Shown here piece by piece: positions 25,443 through 34,294 of a stretch of DNA of 64,000 bases. The stretch's first letter is position 1, and the number at the start of each line of letters is the position of its first letter. A program made the translations under genes and the position numbers. The DNA comes from Pseudomonas sp. ABC1 (GTDB lineage: Bacteria; Pseudomonadota; Gammaproteobacteria; Pseudomonadales; Pseudomonadaceae), in the NCBI RefSeq assembly GCF_013395055.1, contig NZ_CP058349.1:3099501-3163500 (forward strand). The letters run 5' to 3'. The notes under the pieces are model-generated. The model saw nothing but the letters and a program-made list of their open reading frames with translations. It did not search any database and was not told where the DNA came from.

Positions 25443-27875
25443 ATGGCCACACCGATGAAACCCCGTACGTTCTTCGCACGCAGCGCCTTGGCCCTGGCGG
25501 TTGCTGCCAGTGCTGTGCCCGCTGCACTGGTATCCGTATCGGCGCAGGCGCAAAGCCAGCAACAGGAATTCAATATCCAGGCAGGTGCGCTGGGCGATGC
25601 ACTCAACCGTTTTGGCCAACAGGCCGGCATCCTGCTGTCCTATCCCTCGTCGTTGACCGATGGGCGGCGCAGCCCAGGATTGCAAGGGCAGTACGGTGTC
25701 GACGAAGGGCTGACGCGGCTGCTGTCCGGTACCGGCCTGCAAGCGCAACGACAGGCGAATGGCGGCTATGCGCTGGTTCTGGTGGAGGCGTTGAGTCTGG
25801 AGGCGACGCAGATATCCAGTAGTGCGCTGGTCCGGCGGATGGACACCGAGGGTAGTGGCTCTTACACCAGCAAAGCGATGCAGACGGCGACCAAACTACC
25901 TCTTTCCATTCGAGAGACGCCGCAGTCGGTGACCGTGATCACTCGGCAGAGAATGGATGACCAGGCGATGAACAACCTTGAGGACGTCGTGCAGAGTACG
26001 CCTGGTCTCAGCCTGATCAAGGCCGGTCCTGAGCGCCCGACGTTCTATGCACGCGGTTTCCAAGTCGACAACATCATGTATGACGGTCTGCCAACCAGCA
26101 CCGTTTCCGGGTTTACTCAGGACACCATCGCATCGGCGGACCTGGCAATTTTCGATCGGGCAGAGGTAGTGCGCGGCGCCACTGGCCTGATGCAGGGGGC
26201 GGGTAATCCGGCAGCGGCGATCAATCTGGTACGTAAACGCCCTACCGAAGAAACACGTATCAAAGTCACCGGCAGTGTTGGCAGTTGGGATCGTTATCGC
26301 ACTGATGTGGATGCTTCCAGTGCTTTGAACAGCACTGGAACGTTGCGTGGGCGGATCGTCACCGCTTATGAAAACAACAAAAGCTTTGAGGATGTCGTGG
26401 ACAAGGAACGCGGCCTCATTTACGGAATTCTCGAGGCCGAGCTGACGGAAAGAACCGTGTTTACCTTCGGCGCGTCAATGCAGAACGACAACAGCACCAA
26501 GGGTTGGGGCGGGATACCGGTTGCAGCCGATGGCAGCGATCTCAATCTGTCGCGCTCCACTTACCTGGGTAACACCTGGGACTACTGGGATCAGAACAAC
26601 ACGTTCGCCTTCGCCGGACTGGAGCATCGCTTTGACAACGGTTGGAAAGTCAATCTGACGGCCAACAAGATCTGGGCGCGCCTGAACCTCCTGGCCACCA
26701 AGGTCTATCTGCGCAATGGCAGTTATGACCAAGGCGTTGGCGACTACAGCTATGTCGATAATCAAAGCAGTTATGACGTTTATGCGAGCGGTCCTTTCCA
26801 ACTGTTCGGTCACGAACATGAGTTGGTTGTCGGCGCCAACCACCGTGAGGAACTCTTCGATGGGCATGGTGGCGGTGCTTACACGCATATCGGTATGGAT
26901 CTCGGCAACTGGAATCCGGGCGTGGTGCCCAAGCCCAATGTGGGTGAAGCCTGGTTGCAGAAGAACGACGAGACTCAGCAAGGCATCTACACCACCGCAC
27001 GCTTCAGCCTTGCCGATCCGCTTACAGCCATTATCGGTGGGCGACTGGATTGGTACGACTACGAAGGAGAAAGCGTCTGGTCCGACGAGCAGTACAAGGT
27101 TACGCGGCACATCACCAAGTATGCGGGCCTGATCTACGACTTAGATGCTCAACACTCGGTCTACGTCAGTTACACCGATATTTTCAAACCACAGAACGCG
27201 TTCGACAGTGGCAACCGTTTGCTCAAACCTATTGAGGGCACGAACTACGAGGTTGGTATCAAGGGGGAGTATTTCGACGGTGCCCTGAACGCCTCAGCCG
27301 CAGTATTTCGCATCGATCAGGAGAATCGTGCCAAGGAGCTTGACGACCAGAGCCAGTGCCCCGGTTTTGCCAACTTCGTCACCTGTTTTGAAGCCGCCGG
27401 GAAAGTGCGCAGCGAGGGTGTCGAGTTGGAGCTTCAAGGGGCCATAACCCCAGGTTGGCAACTGGCGGCTGGTTACACCTTCACCGAAGCTAAATATCGC
27501 AAGGATGCCAATCCGGAGAACGAGGGGCGGTTGTTCGACAGTGCCTTGCCACGACATCTGTTCAAGGTTTCAACCACTTATCAGCTGTCGGGCGCGTGGC
27601 AGCGGTGGCGGGTAGGCGGGGCTCTGTATCGGCAGAACTCGGTATACAGCAAAGGTATCAACGGAACTACGGCCTACCATATCGAGCAGGACGGCTACAC
27701 GCTTGTGGATCTGAGCCTTGGTTTCAAACCCACGGAAAAGATCGATGCCCAGCTCAACCTGAATAACGCACTCGACAAGAAGTACTACCAGAGCATCAAC
27801 ACCAGTCCAGCCAGGGCGGAAAGCATATATGGCGCTCCGCGGAATCTTATGGTGACAGTGAAATATGACTTCTAA
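25443..27875 (+). CDS. TonB-dependent siderophore receptor with STN signalling domain
   Basis: An 810-aa outer-membrane receptor. A signal peptide ends near AQAQS. The STN signalling domain (FNIQAGALGDALNRFGQQ) spans about residues 40-95. A plug domain starts around LPLSIRETPQSVTVI and includes RGFQVDNIMYDG, and a 22-strand beta barrel ends in the aromatic residue of VKYDF. The STN domain and the adjacent sigma/anti-sigma pair show surface signalling like FpvA/FoxA/FecA. The ligand is not evident, but the plug resembles ferric hydroxamate/pyoverdine-type receptors. The ATG at 25443 begins a credible signal peptide, and the in-frame upstream extension does not. A T-rich ECF-type promoter probably lies just upstream. 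Confidence 0.88.
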   Translation: MATPMKPRTFFARSALALAVAASAVPAALVSVSAQAQSQQQEFNIQAGALGDALNRFGQQAGILLSYPSSLTDGRRSPGLQGQYGVDEGLTRLLSGTGLQAQRQANGGYALVLVEALSLEATQISSSALVRRMDTEGSGSYTSKAMQTATKLPLSIRETPQSVTVITRQRMDDQAMNNLEDVVQSTPGLSLIKAGPERPTFYARGFQVDNIMYDGLPTSTVSGFTQDTIASADLAIFDRAEVVRGATGLMQGAGNPAAAINLVRKRPTEETRIKVTGSVGSWDRYRTDVDASSALNSTGTLRGRIVTAYENNKSFEDVVDKERGLIYGILEAELTERTVFTFGASMQNDNSTKGWGGIPVAADGSDLNLSRSTYLGNTWDYWDQNNTFAFAGLEHRFDNGWKVNLTANKIWARLNLLATKVYLRNGSYDQGVGDYSYVDNQSSYDVYASGPFQLFGHEHELVVGANHREELFDGHGGGAYTHIGMDLGNWNPGVVPKPNVGEAWLQKNDETQQGIYTTARFSLADPLTAIIGGRLDWYDYEGESVWSDEQYKVTRHITKYAGLIYDLDAQHSVYVSYTDIFKPQNAFDSGNRLLKPIEGTNYEVGIKGEYFDGALNASAAVFRIDQENRAKELDDQSQCPGFANFVTCFEAAGKVRSEGVELELQGAITPGWQLAAGYTFTEAKYRKDANPENEGRLFDSALPRHLFKVSTTYQLSGAWQRWRVGGALYRQNSVYSKGINGTTAYHIEQDGYTLVDLSLGFKPTEKIDAQLNLNNALDKKYYQSINTSPARAESIYGAPRNLMVTVKYDF

Positions 27876-27890
27876 TCGCTAAGGCGAGCG

Positions 27891-27930
27891 TAGCGATACC
27901 CGCTGTCAAAAATGCTGGTGGGTATCGCTA
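27891..27930 (+). terminator. Hairpin after the TonB receptor gene
   Basis: An 11-bp perfect inverted repeat (TAGCGATACCC and complement) with an 18-nt loop starts about 15 bp after the receptor stop. It is followed by a weakly T-rich stretch (TTGTTCGTCT), consistent with a terminator. Confidence 0.6.
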
Positions 27931-27991
27931 TTGTTCGTCTCCCGCGATTTTCGAATGCTCTTCCCCGAGTCATGGGGCTGTGTATCCGTCC

Positions 27992-28315
27992 TCAATTCCG
28001 ATCCGCAATCACCCCGACGATCAGAAACATCAGCAACAGCACTGGCGACAGTGTGAAGTTGTTCAACTGCGCCAGGCCTTTGCTCAGCCAGGGCGTCAGG
28101 TAGACGATGCCCAGGCCGTAGACCAGGGCGCAGAAGACGACGAACAAAAGGGTGCGCAGCAGGAAATTGAGGCCGCCGATATTGCGCTGTACCCAGGCAT
28201 TGAGCGCCGGGCCGAACAGCACGAACAGGGTCGCCATAAAGGCCAGGGAAATATCGTAGAGGTGGCTGCGGCTCCAGCGCGAGAGGCTGGCGATCAGGTC
28301 GAGCAGGATGTCCAT
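27992..28315 (-). CDS. DUF3392 membrane protein
   Basis: A small 107-aa inner-membrane protein with three hydrophobic segments (ISLAFMATLFVLFG, TLLFVVFCALVYGLGIVYL, LLMFLIVGVIA), matching the DUF3392 family of gammaproteobacteria. The function is unknown. The ATG at 28315 has GAGGA upstream. The same frame stays open far upstream through hemW, but that part is antisense-frame noise. It lies 8 bp downstream of hemW and is probably co-transcribed with it. Confidence 0.8.
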   Translation of the reverse strand: MDILLDLIASLSRWSRSHLYDISLAFMATLFVLFGPALNAWVQRNIGGLNFLLRTLLFVVFCALVYGLGIVYLTPWLSKGLAQLNNFTLSPVLLLMFLIVGVIADRN

Positions 28316-28323
28316 GGGTGTCC

Positions 28324-29538
28324 TCAGTCGAGAAAAAGCTGTAGCAGGTCGTTCAGGAAAAGTTGCCCTTGCGGCGTGGCCACCAGGCGTTCCGGCGAGC
28401 TGGCCAGCAGGCCCTTGGCTTGCGCTGCCTGGCGTGCCTTGGCAAGGCTGGCCAGTGGCAGGCCGGTGCGCTGGCTGAACAGTTCGTTGGGTACGCCGTT
28501 GGTCAGGCGCAGGGCGTTCATCAGGAATTCGAAGGGCAGTTCGTCGATTTCCAGCGCCTTGCTGCCGGCCTGGAAGTGTTTGCCAGGGTCGAGGTAGTCC
28601 TTCGGCAATCGGGTTTTCCAACTGCGCAGGATGCGACCGTCGGCCTGGCTCAGCTTGGCGTGGGCGCCTGCGCCGATGCCGAGGAAGTCGCCGAAGGTCC
28701 AGTAGTTGAGGTTGTGCCGTGCCTGCCGCCCTGGCTGGGCATAGGCCGAAGTTTCGTACTGCGTGTAGCCATGTTCGGCGAGCAGCCGCTGGCCGGCTTC
28801 CTGGATATCCCAGAGGGTGTCGTCCTCGGGCAGTTGCGGCGGCTTGTTCCAGAACACCGTGTTGGGTTCCAGGGTCAGCTGGTACCAGGAAATATGCGTC
28901 GGGCGCTGGGCAATGGCGGTGCGCAGGTCGTACAGCGCATCCTCCAGCGACTGATCGGGCAGGCCGTGCATCAGGTCGAGGTTGAAGTTGTCGAAGCCCG
29001 CCGCACGCGCCATGTCGGCCGCCCGTATGGCTTCGTCGCCATCGTGGATACGTCCCAGTGCCTTGAGTTTTTCCGCCTGGAAGCTCTGCACGCCGATGGA
29101 CAGGCGGTTGATGCCGAGCGCACGGTAATCGCGGAACTTGGCCTGCTCGAAGGTGCCGGGGTTGGCTTCCAGGGTGATCTCGATATCCGCCGCGAACGGT
29201 ACGCGCTGCTGCATGCCGTCGAGGATGCGCCCCAGCGCATGGGCACTGAACAGGCTCGGTGTACCGCCACCGAAGAAGATCGAACGCAGCTCGCGGCCCT
29301 GAACCTGCGCGAGGTCGGCATCCAGATCGGCCAGCAGCGCGGCGACGTACTCGTCTTCTGGCAACTGCGGGCCGCTGGTGTGGGAGTTGAAGTCGCAGTA
29401 CGGGCATTTGCGCACGCACCAGGGGATATGCACATAGGCCGCCAAGGGCGGCAGCTCGAAGGGGCAAGCCACAGGCTGCGAGCCGATGTCGCTGTCTTCA
29501 CTTGCCGCTTGTGGTTGGCCGCTCGTGGCTATGATCAT
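28324..29538 (-). CDS. hemW: HemW, radical-SAM heme chaperone/heme-trafficking protein
   Basis: A 404-aa radical SAM protein. The [4Fe-4S]-binding CxxxCxxC motif is CVRKCPYCDF near residue 41, followed by FFGGGTPSLF and SIGVQSF, with a HemN C-terminal domain. It lacks the N-terminal features of true coproporphyrinogen dehydrogenase HemN, and the rdgB neighbour is classic for HemW. HemW inserts or carries heme to respiratory proteins. Its ATG overlaps the rdgB stop by 4 nt. Confidence 0.92.
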   Translation of the reverse strand: MIIATSGQPQAASEDSDIGSQPVACPFELPPLAAYVHIPWCVRKCPYCDFNSHTSGPQLPEDEYVAALLADLDADLAQVQGRELRSIFFGGGTPSLFSAHALGRILDGMQQRVPFAADIEITLEANPGTFEQAKFRDYRALGINRLSIGVQSFQAEKLKALGRIHDGDEAIRAADMARAAGFDNFNLDLMHGLPDQSLEDALYDLRTAIAQRPTHISWYQLTLEPNTVFWNKPPQLPEDDTLWDIQEAGQRLLAEHGYTQYETSAYAQPGRQARHNLNYWTFGDFLGIGAGAHAKLSQADGRILRSWKTRLPKDYLDPGKHFQAGSKALEIDELPFEFLMNALRLTNGVPNELFSQRTGLPLASLAKARQAAQAKGLLASSPERLVATPQGQLFLNDLLQLFLD

Positions 29539-30140
29539 CGCCCCAACCGCTGTTTCAACAGCGTCATCGCACGGGCGCGGTGGCTCAGGCGGTTCTTCTC
29601 GACTGGCGGCAGCTCGGCGCTTGAGCAGGCGCTCTCGGGGACCCAGAACAGCGGGTCGTAACCGAAGCCGTGCTCGCCGCTGGGCGCGTGCAGGATGCGT
29701 CCGTGCCAGAGGCCTTCGCAGAGGATCGGCAGCGGGTCGTCGGCATGTCGCACCAGTGCCAGCACGCAGACGAACTGGGCGCCGCGCTGCTCGTCAGGCA
29801 CGTCGCGCAGGGCGTCGAGCAGCTTGGCGTTGTTCGCCGCGTCGCCCTGGCCGTCGGCGTAGCGGGCCGAGTAGATACCGGGCGCGCCGCCGAGGAAGTC
29901 CACCGCCAGGCCGGAATCGTCGGCCAGTGCCGGCAGGCCGGAAATCCGCGCTGCATTGCGCGCCTTGAGGATGGCGTTCTCGACGAAGGACAGGCCGGTT
30001 TCTTCCGGCTCGACCTGGCTGAACTCGCCGATGGAGCGCAGCCGCACGCTGTCGCCGAGCATGGCCTGCAGTTCTTTGAGCTTGCCGGCGTTATGACTGG
30101 CCAGTACCAGTTCCTTGAAAGGCATATCGTTGCTGGGCAT
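29535..30140 (-). CDS. rdgB: RdgB/HAM1 XTP/dITP diphosphatase
   Basis: A 201-aa house-cleaning nucleotide pyrophosphatase. Family motifs are ELVLASHNAGKLKEL, SFVENAILKARNAA, ADDSGLAVD, PGIYSARYA and HGFGYDPLF. It hydrolyses inosine and xanthosine triphosphates to keep them out of DNA and RNA. The ATG at 30140 is used. A GTG two codons earlier overlaps the stop of the preceding gene. Confidence 0.93.
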   Translation of the reverse strand: MPSNDMPFKELVLASHNAGKLKELQAMLGDSVRLRSIGEFSQVEPEETGLSFVENAILKARNAARISGLPALADDSGLAVDFLGGAPGIYSARYADGQGDAANNAKLLDALRDVPDEQRGAQFVCVLALVRHADDPLPILCEGLWHGRILHAPSGEHGFGYDPLFWVPESACSSAELPPVEKNRLSHRARAMTLLKQRLGR

Positions 30141-30142
30141 GG

Positions 30143-30577
30143 TCACTCGTCCGGAAAGACTTCCTGATTGAAGCCGAAGCTGATCGGCTCGGCGCCAACG
30201 GGCTGTACGTTGAGGGTGAAGCGCAGGGTCTCGCGCGAGTCGAAGGGGAACTGCGCCAGGTAATAGATGGCGTCTTCGCCTTCCTTGAGCTGCTTGAAGG
30301 CCAACGGGCGCTCCTGGCCGAGCAGGTTCTTCACGCTGCCGCTGACCAGCGCCAGGGTCGGCTTGCCGGCCTTGAGCACCGAGACATTGACCACGCCCTG
30401 CTGCTTGCTGCGCACCAGCCCGGCCGCCGCGGCGATATCCGGTTGCAGGAAGCCCGAGTTGAAGGCGATGTAGTGGATGTCGTATTCGCCGACACTGTGC
30501 TTGCGTTCGGCGCTGGCCGGCAGGCTCAGGCCAAGGGTCAGGCAGAGGGTGATGAACAGGGCGCCGATGCGTGGCAT
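30143..30577 (-). CDS. DUF4426 periplasmic protein
   Basis: A 144-aa protein with a clear Sec signal peptide (cleavage near ASAERK) and a beta-rich mature part ending in SFGFNQEVFPDE. It matches the DUF4426 family found between metW and rdgB in pseudomonads. The function is not known. It lies between metW and rdgB with very short gaps and is probably in the same operon. Confidence 0.8.
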   Translation of the reverse strand: MPRIGALFITLCLTLGLSLPASAERKHSVGEYDIHYIAFNSGFLQPDIAAAAGLVRSKQQGVVNVSVLKAGKPTLALVSGSVKNLLGQERPLAFKQLKEGEDAIYYLAQFPFDSRETLRFTLNVQPVGAEPISFGFNQEVFPDE

Positions 30578-30597
30578 GGGTGGCTCTCCTTACAGGG

Positions 30598-31218
30598 TCA
30601 GGTGGCGATGCGGACGTCGCGGGCGGTCGGCCCGGTGACGCGGTAGATGCCGATCTCGCCCAGCAGGTTGGGCCACAGGCGGCTGCCCAGGCTGTGGCGG
30701 TGTTCGCGGTCCACCGCCAGGCGTTCGAGTACTCGCGCGTCGCGCTCCTTGCACAGGCGCTCGAAGTCTTCGAAGGTGCAGAAGTGGATGTTCGGCGTGT
30801 TGTACCAGGTGTAGGGGAGGAAGTCCGACACCGGCATGCGGCCCTTGGTGGTCAGGTACCAGCGGCAGCGCCAGTGCCCGAAGTTGGGGAAGGTGATGAT
30901 GCACTGGCGACCGACCCGCAGCATTTCCTCGAGGATACGGTCGGGGTAATGCATGGCCTGCAGCGACTGGGTCATCACCACCACGTCGAAGCTGTCGTTG
31001 GTGAAATTGCCCAGCCCCTTGTCCAGGTCCTGTTCGATGACGTTGATGCCCTTTTCGATGCAGGCGGCGATATTGTCCGGGTCGATTTCCAGCCCGTAGC
31101 CGCTGACCTGCTTGTGGTCGCGCAGCCAGGCCAGCAGTTCGCCCTTGCCGCAGCCCAGGTCGAGCACCCGGCTACCGGCGGGAATCCATTCCTGGATGAT
31201 GTCCAGATCGGCTCGCAT
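30598..31218 (-). CDS. metW: MetW, methionine biosynthesis partner protein
   Basis: A 206-aa protein with a methyltransferase-like fold (SRVLDLGCGKGELL, DVVVMTQSLQAM, ITFPNFGHWRCR). It starts 14 bp after metX, the classical metX-metW pair of pseudomonads and related bacteria. MetW is needed together with MetX for homoserine acylation in methionine synthesis. The ATG at 31218 has GAGGAGC upstream. Confidence 0.9.
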   Translation of the reverse strand: MRADLDIIQEWIPAGSRVLDLGCGKGELLAWLRDHKQVSGYGLEIDPDNIAACIEKGINVIEQDLDKGLGNFTNDSFDVVVMTQSLQAMHYPDRILEEMLRVGRQCIITFPNFGHWRCRWYLTTKGRMPVSDFLPYTWYNTPNIHFCTFEDFERLCKERDARVLERLAVDREHRHSLGSRLWPNLLGEIGIYRVTGPTARDVRIAT

Positions 31219-31232
31219 GTTCGCTCCTCGGC

Positions 31233-32372
31233 TTAGATGACGATGCGGTTCATGTAACCGCTGAAGGCTTGCAGGTAGCGCGGAATCGGGATCAGGAAGG
31301 CGTCGTGTCCCTGTGGCGCGTCGATCTCCAGGTAGCTGACGTTCTTGCGCGCCGTCATCAGGGCATCGACGATCTCCCGCGAGCGTTCCGGCGAGAAGCG
31401 CCAGTCGGTGGTGAAGGAGATCAGATAGAAGTCCGCCGTGGCCGGGGCGAAGGTCGTCGCCAGGTTGTCGCCATGGGCAGCCGCCGGGTCGAAGTAATCC
31501 AGCGCCTTGGTCATCAACAGGTAGGTATTGGCGTCGAAACGGCTGGAGAACTCCTCGCCCTGGTAGCGCAGGTAGCTTTCGACCTGGAATTCCACGCTGT
31601 TGAAGTCGTAGTTGAGCTTTTCGCTCTTCAGCCCGCGCCCGAACTTGGTGCCCATGGCATCGTCGGACAGGTAGGTGATATGCCCGACCATGCGTGCCAG
31701 CATCAGCCCGCGCCGCGGAATGACGCCCTGTTCCTGGAAGTGTCCGCCATGGAACTCGGGGTCGGAGAGGATCGCCTGGCGCGCTACTTCGTTGAAGGCG
31801 ATGTTCTGCGCCGACAGGCGTGGCGCCGAGGCGATGGCCACGCAATGGCGCAGGCGCTCGGGGTAGCTGATCGACCATTGCAGCGCCTGCATGCCGCCCA
31901 GGCTGCCGCCAACCACGGCGGCCCACTGCGTGATACCCAGCACATCGGCCAGGCGCGCCTGGCTGTGCACCCAGTCTTCCACGGTCACCACGGGGAAGTC
32001 CGCGCCATAGGGCTTGCCGGTGGCCGGGTTGATGCTGCTGGGGCCGGTGGAGCCGTTACAGCCACCCAGGTTGTTCAGACTGACGACGAAGAAACGGTTG
32101 GTGTCGATGGCCTTGCCGGGGCCGATGCAGCTGTCCCACCAGCCCGGCTTGCGGTCTTCTTCGCTGTGGTAGCCGGCGGCATGGTGATGACCGGAGAGGG
32201 CGTGGCAGATCAATACGGCGTTGCTGTGCGCTTCGTTCAGCTCGCCGTAGGTTTCGATGATCAGTTCGTACTCGTCCAGGCTGCGGCCACAGGCCAGAGC
32301 CAGCGGCTCGCTGAAGTGCAGCACCCGGGGCTGGACCAGGCCGACGGAGTCTTCGGGAAATGCAGTGGGCAT
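31233..32372 (-). CDS. metX: Homoserine O-acyltransferase MetX
   Basis: A 379-aa alpha/beta-hydrolase-fold acyltransferase. The nucleophile elbow is VVGGSLGGMQ near residue 150, and the acid and histidine lie in the C-terminal part (GHDAFL). CNGSTGPSSINP is typical. In Pseudomonas MetX homologues use succinyl-CoA. The product feeds O-acylhomoserine sulfhydrylases, and metY is encoded at 43.6 kb. The ATG at 32372 fits the family start. An IS4 element lies about 210 bp upstream and may have altered its promoter region. Confidence 0.92.
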   Translation of the reverse strand: MPTAFPEDSVGLVQPRVLHFSEPLALACGRSLDEYELIIETYGELNEAHSNAVLICHALSGHHHAAGYHSEEDRKPGWWDSCIGPGKAIDTNRFFVVSLNNLGGCNGSTGPSSINPATGKPYGADFPVVTVEDWVHSQARLADVLGITQWAAVVGGSLGGMQALQWSISYPERLRHCVAIASAPRLSAQNIAFNEVARQAILSDPEFHGGHFQEQGVIPRRGLMLARMVGHITYLSDDAMGTKFGRGLKSEKLNYDFNSVEFQVESYLRYQGEEFSSRFDANTYLLMTKALDYFDPAAAHGDNLATTFAPATADFYLISFTTDWRFSPERSREIVDALMTARKNVSYLEIDAPQGHDAFLIPIPRYLQAFSGYMNRIVI

Positions 32373-32584
32373 TGCGACCCTGCTATCGAATCGGAGAAAG
32401 GGCGCAAGTCTAAAGAGCGATGCCCCCAGCAGCAAGCGTGGTGGGGTCGCGTCCAGGGGGATCGGGTGTGTCGCAGGCCAAGGGCGGTGCCTGCTGCTGT
32501 ACTGTCATCGTGTTATCCCCACTAAAACGAGTGGGGCGCCAGGTGTGCGGTGCCAAGGCGACCGCTTGGATTCCCGCCTGCGCG

Positions 32585-33885
32585 CACTACTGTCCGGTAC
32601 GAATTTTGCGGTCGATGTTGAAAGGCTTGTGAAACCTGGGAGTACGGCTTAAACCGTAGAGCGCCAACTCAATCTCGCAGGTTTCACAAGGTGTTCAGAA
32701 TAAGCCGGTTCCACGATCTACTCAAAGCCCTCCCACGTGGTGTATTTGATCGCGCTGTCGTTCAGCAAGACGCGGACAGTCACAGCCGACGCTTTACAAG
32801 CTGGGATCACCTAGTTGCGATGCTATACGCCCACCTGTCTGGGGCCGGCAGCCTGCGTGAGCTCGAGTCCAGCTTCAATAGCCAGCCCAATCACCACTAT
32901 CACTTGGGAACGTCTGCGATCAGGCGTTCAACACTGGCCGAAGCCAATGGGAGACGCTGTCCAGAGGTTTTCGCCCAAGCGGCGCAGTACCTGATGGCGT
33001 GCACCAGTCGGCAACAACGCAGGGACACAAAAGAGCTGCTGTACCTATTGGACTCGACCTCCATCACCCTGAAGGGCTCAGGCTTTGACGACTGGACGTT
33101 ATCGGATCGAACACGCCGAACTCAGGGGGTCAAAGTCCATGTGCAGTACGCCAACCACTGCGCAGCCCCTGTGGATTGCCGTTTCAGTGCCGCCAATGTC
33201 AACGATATTGAAGTCGGCAAGTGCCTGGAGATTGAGCCTTACGCCACCTATGTATTCGACAAGGGCTATTGCGATTACAACTGGTGGGCCCGCCTGGAGG
33301 AGAACAAGGCCCGCTTCGTGACACGGTTCAAGTACAACGCGGGGCTCAAGGTTCTTTCCTCGCGCGAGATTGGCAGCGGAGAACAAGGCGTGATTTTGCA
33401 GGATGAGTACGTCAGGTTTGCCCACCGGCATCCTGGTGGAAAACGCATCAATCACTATGAAAAACCTTTACGCCGAATCGTCGTCCACCGCCCTGAGCAT
33501 GATCGTCCGCTGATCCTGGCGACCAACGACCTAGAGAGCCCAGCGGCGGATATTGCTGAGCTTTACCGCCGCCGCTGGCGAATCGAATTGTTCTTCAAAT
33601 GGATCAAGCAGCACTTGAAGATCAAGCAGTTTCTGGGGCGTAGCGAAAATGCGGTACGCATTCAAATTCTCTGCGCCCTGATCAGCTACCTGCTACTGAG
33701 CCTTCACCGGATGGTGACAGGTGAAAAGAAGAGCCTGTGGATGTTTATGGTGGAGGTGCGCTCAACACTGCTACAGCGTCCAGAGATAGAGGTTGAGCGT
33801 TATCGAAAGCGACAGGCGCAAAAACAAGAAATCGAGCAACGACAGGGACAGCTATTCCTTGCATAAGGAGTGCCGGACAGTAGTG
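32585..33885 (+). mobile_element. IS4-family insertion sequence, intact, with 10-bp target duplication
   Basis: The element is 1301 bp. Its ends are matching inverted repeats starting CACTACTGTCCGG (left at 32585, right at 33885). It is flanked by the perfect 10-bp direct repeat CGCCTGCGCG at 32575-32584 and 33886-33895, which is the target-site duplication expected for the family. It carries one complete transposase gene. The target was a palindromic chromosomal repeat, since rejoining the flanks gives a TTCCCGCCTGCGCGGGAA hairpin. Confidence 0.93.
32691..33866 (+). CDS. IS4-family transposase
   Basis: A 391-aa DDE transposase. The catalytic aspartates lie in LLDSTSITL and in the second conserved block near FDKGYCDYNWW. 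The C-terminal Y-x2-R-x3-E-x6-K signature is YRRRWRIELFFKWIK, diagnostic of IS4-type enzymes. The frame starts with GTG at 32691 and is intact, so the element may be active. A DUF4372-like N-terminus (RFHDLLKALPRGVFD) is present. Confidence 0.92.
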   Translation: MFRISRFHDLLKALPRGVFDRAVVQQDADSHSRRFTSWDHLVAMLYAHLSGAGSLRELESSFNSQPNHHYHLGTSAIRRSTLAEANGRRCPEVFAQAAQYLMACTSRQQRRDTKELLYLLDSTSITLKGSGFDDWTLSDRTRRTQGVKVHVQYANHCAAPVDCRFSAANVNDIEVGKCLEIEPYATYVFDKGYCDYNWWARLEENKARFVTRFKYNAGLKVLSSREIGSGEQGVILQDEYVRFAHRHPGGKRINHYEKPLRRIVVHRPEHDRPLILATNDLESPAADIAELYRRRWRIELFFKWIKQHLKIKQFLGRSENAVRIQILCALISYLLLSLHRMVTGEKKSLWMFMVEVRSTLLQRPEIEVERYRKRQAQKQEIEQRQGQLFLA

Positions 33886-33955
33886 CGCCTGCGCGGGAAT
33901 GACGAAGGTTTCCTCAACACTCGTCGTCCCCGCGAAGGCAGGGACCCAGGTGCAC
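33886..33955. repeat. Palindromic intergenic repeat split by the IS4 element
   Basis: The sequence after the IS contains CGCCTGCGCGGGAATGACG, the second half of the hairpin hit by the insertion. A related module, CGTCCCCGCGAAGGCAGGGAC, begins near 33926. A similar CTCCCGCCTGCGCGGGAG hairpin occurs at about 38939. These look like dispersed REP-like elements. Confidence 0.6.
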
Positions 33956-33995
33956 GGTCCTGATGACACTATACGACAGCGTCTGTGTGCGAGGT

Positions 33996-34292
33996 TTAAC
34001 GCTCCGGACGTGCCAGCCCCGGCAGGTCCGGCAATTGTCGGGGCGCATGGATGCGCAGGCGTTTCTGCCGGTTCAGCTCGCCGCTCTCCAGGCTGACCTG
34101 GCTTTTCGCCACGCCGAAGGCCTTGGCCAGGAACGCCTGCAGATGGGCGTTGGCCTTGCCTTCGACCGGCGGGGCGGTAAGGCGGATTTTCAGGCGCTCG
34201 CCATGCAACCCGGCGAACTCGTCCTTGCTCGCCTTGGGTTGCAGGTGGCAGACGAGGATCAGGTCCTCGCCATCCCAGCGGAAGAAGCTCAC
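33996..34292 (-). CDS. yggU: DUF167/YggU family protein
   Basis: A 98-aa protein of the YggU/UPF0235 family (LQPKASKDEFAGLHGERLKIRLTA, then PPVEGKANAHLQAFLAKAFGV). The biochemical role is unknown. It follows yggT by 2 bp and completes the conserved yggS-proC-yggT-yggU order. The start is GTG. Confidence 0.88.
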   Translation of the reverse strand: MSFFRWDGEDLILVCHLQPKASKDEFAGLHGERLKIRLTAPPVEGKANAHLQAFLAKAFGVAKSQVSLESGELNRQKRLRIHAPRQLPDLPGLARPER

Positions 34293-34294
34293 GC

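Noticed and set aside
28316..29467. Upstream extension of the DUF3392 frame through hemW
   Set aside because: The extension is arginine/alanine-rich shadow sequence overlapping hemW. A good start and ribosome-binding site exist at 28315.
31219..31926. N-terminal extension of the metW frame
   Set aside because: It overlaps metX antisense-frame sequence. The MetW start at 31218 has a clear ribosome-binding site.
32385..32540. Small frame and hairpin (32517-32536) upstream of metX as a leader peptide or riboswitch
   Set aside because: The frame has no ribosome-binding site or amino-acid bias, and the 7-bp hairpin has no SAM-riboswitch features.
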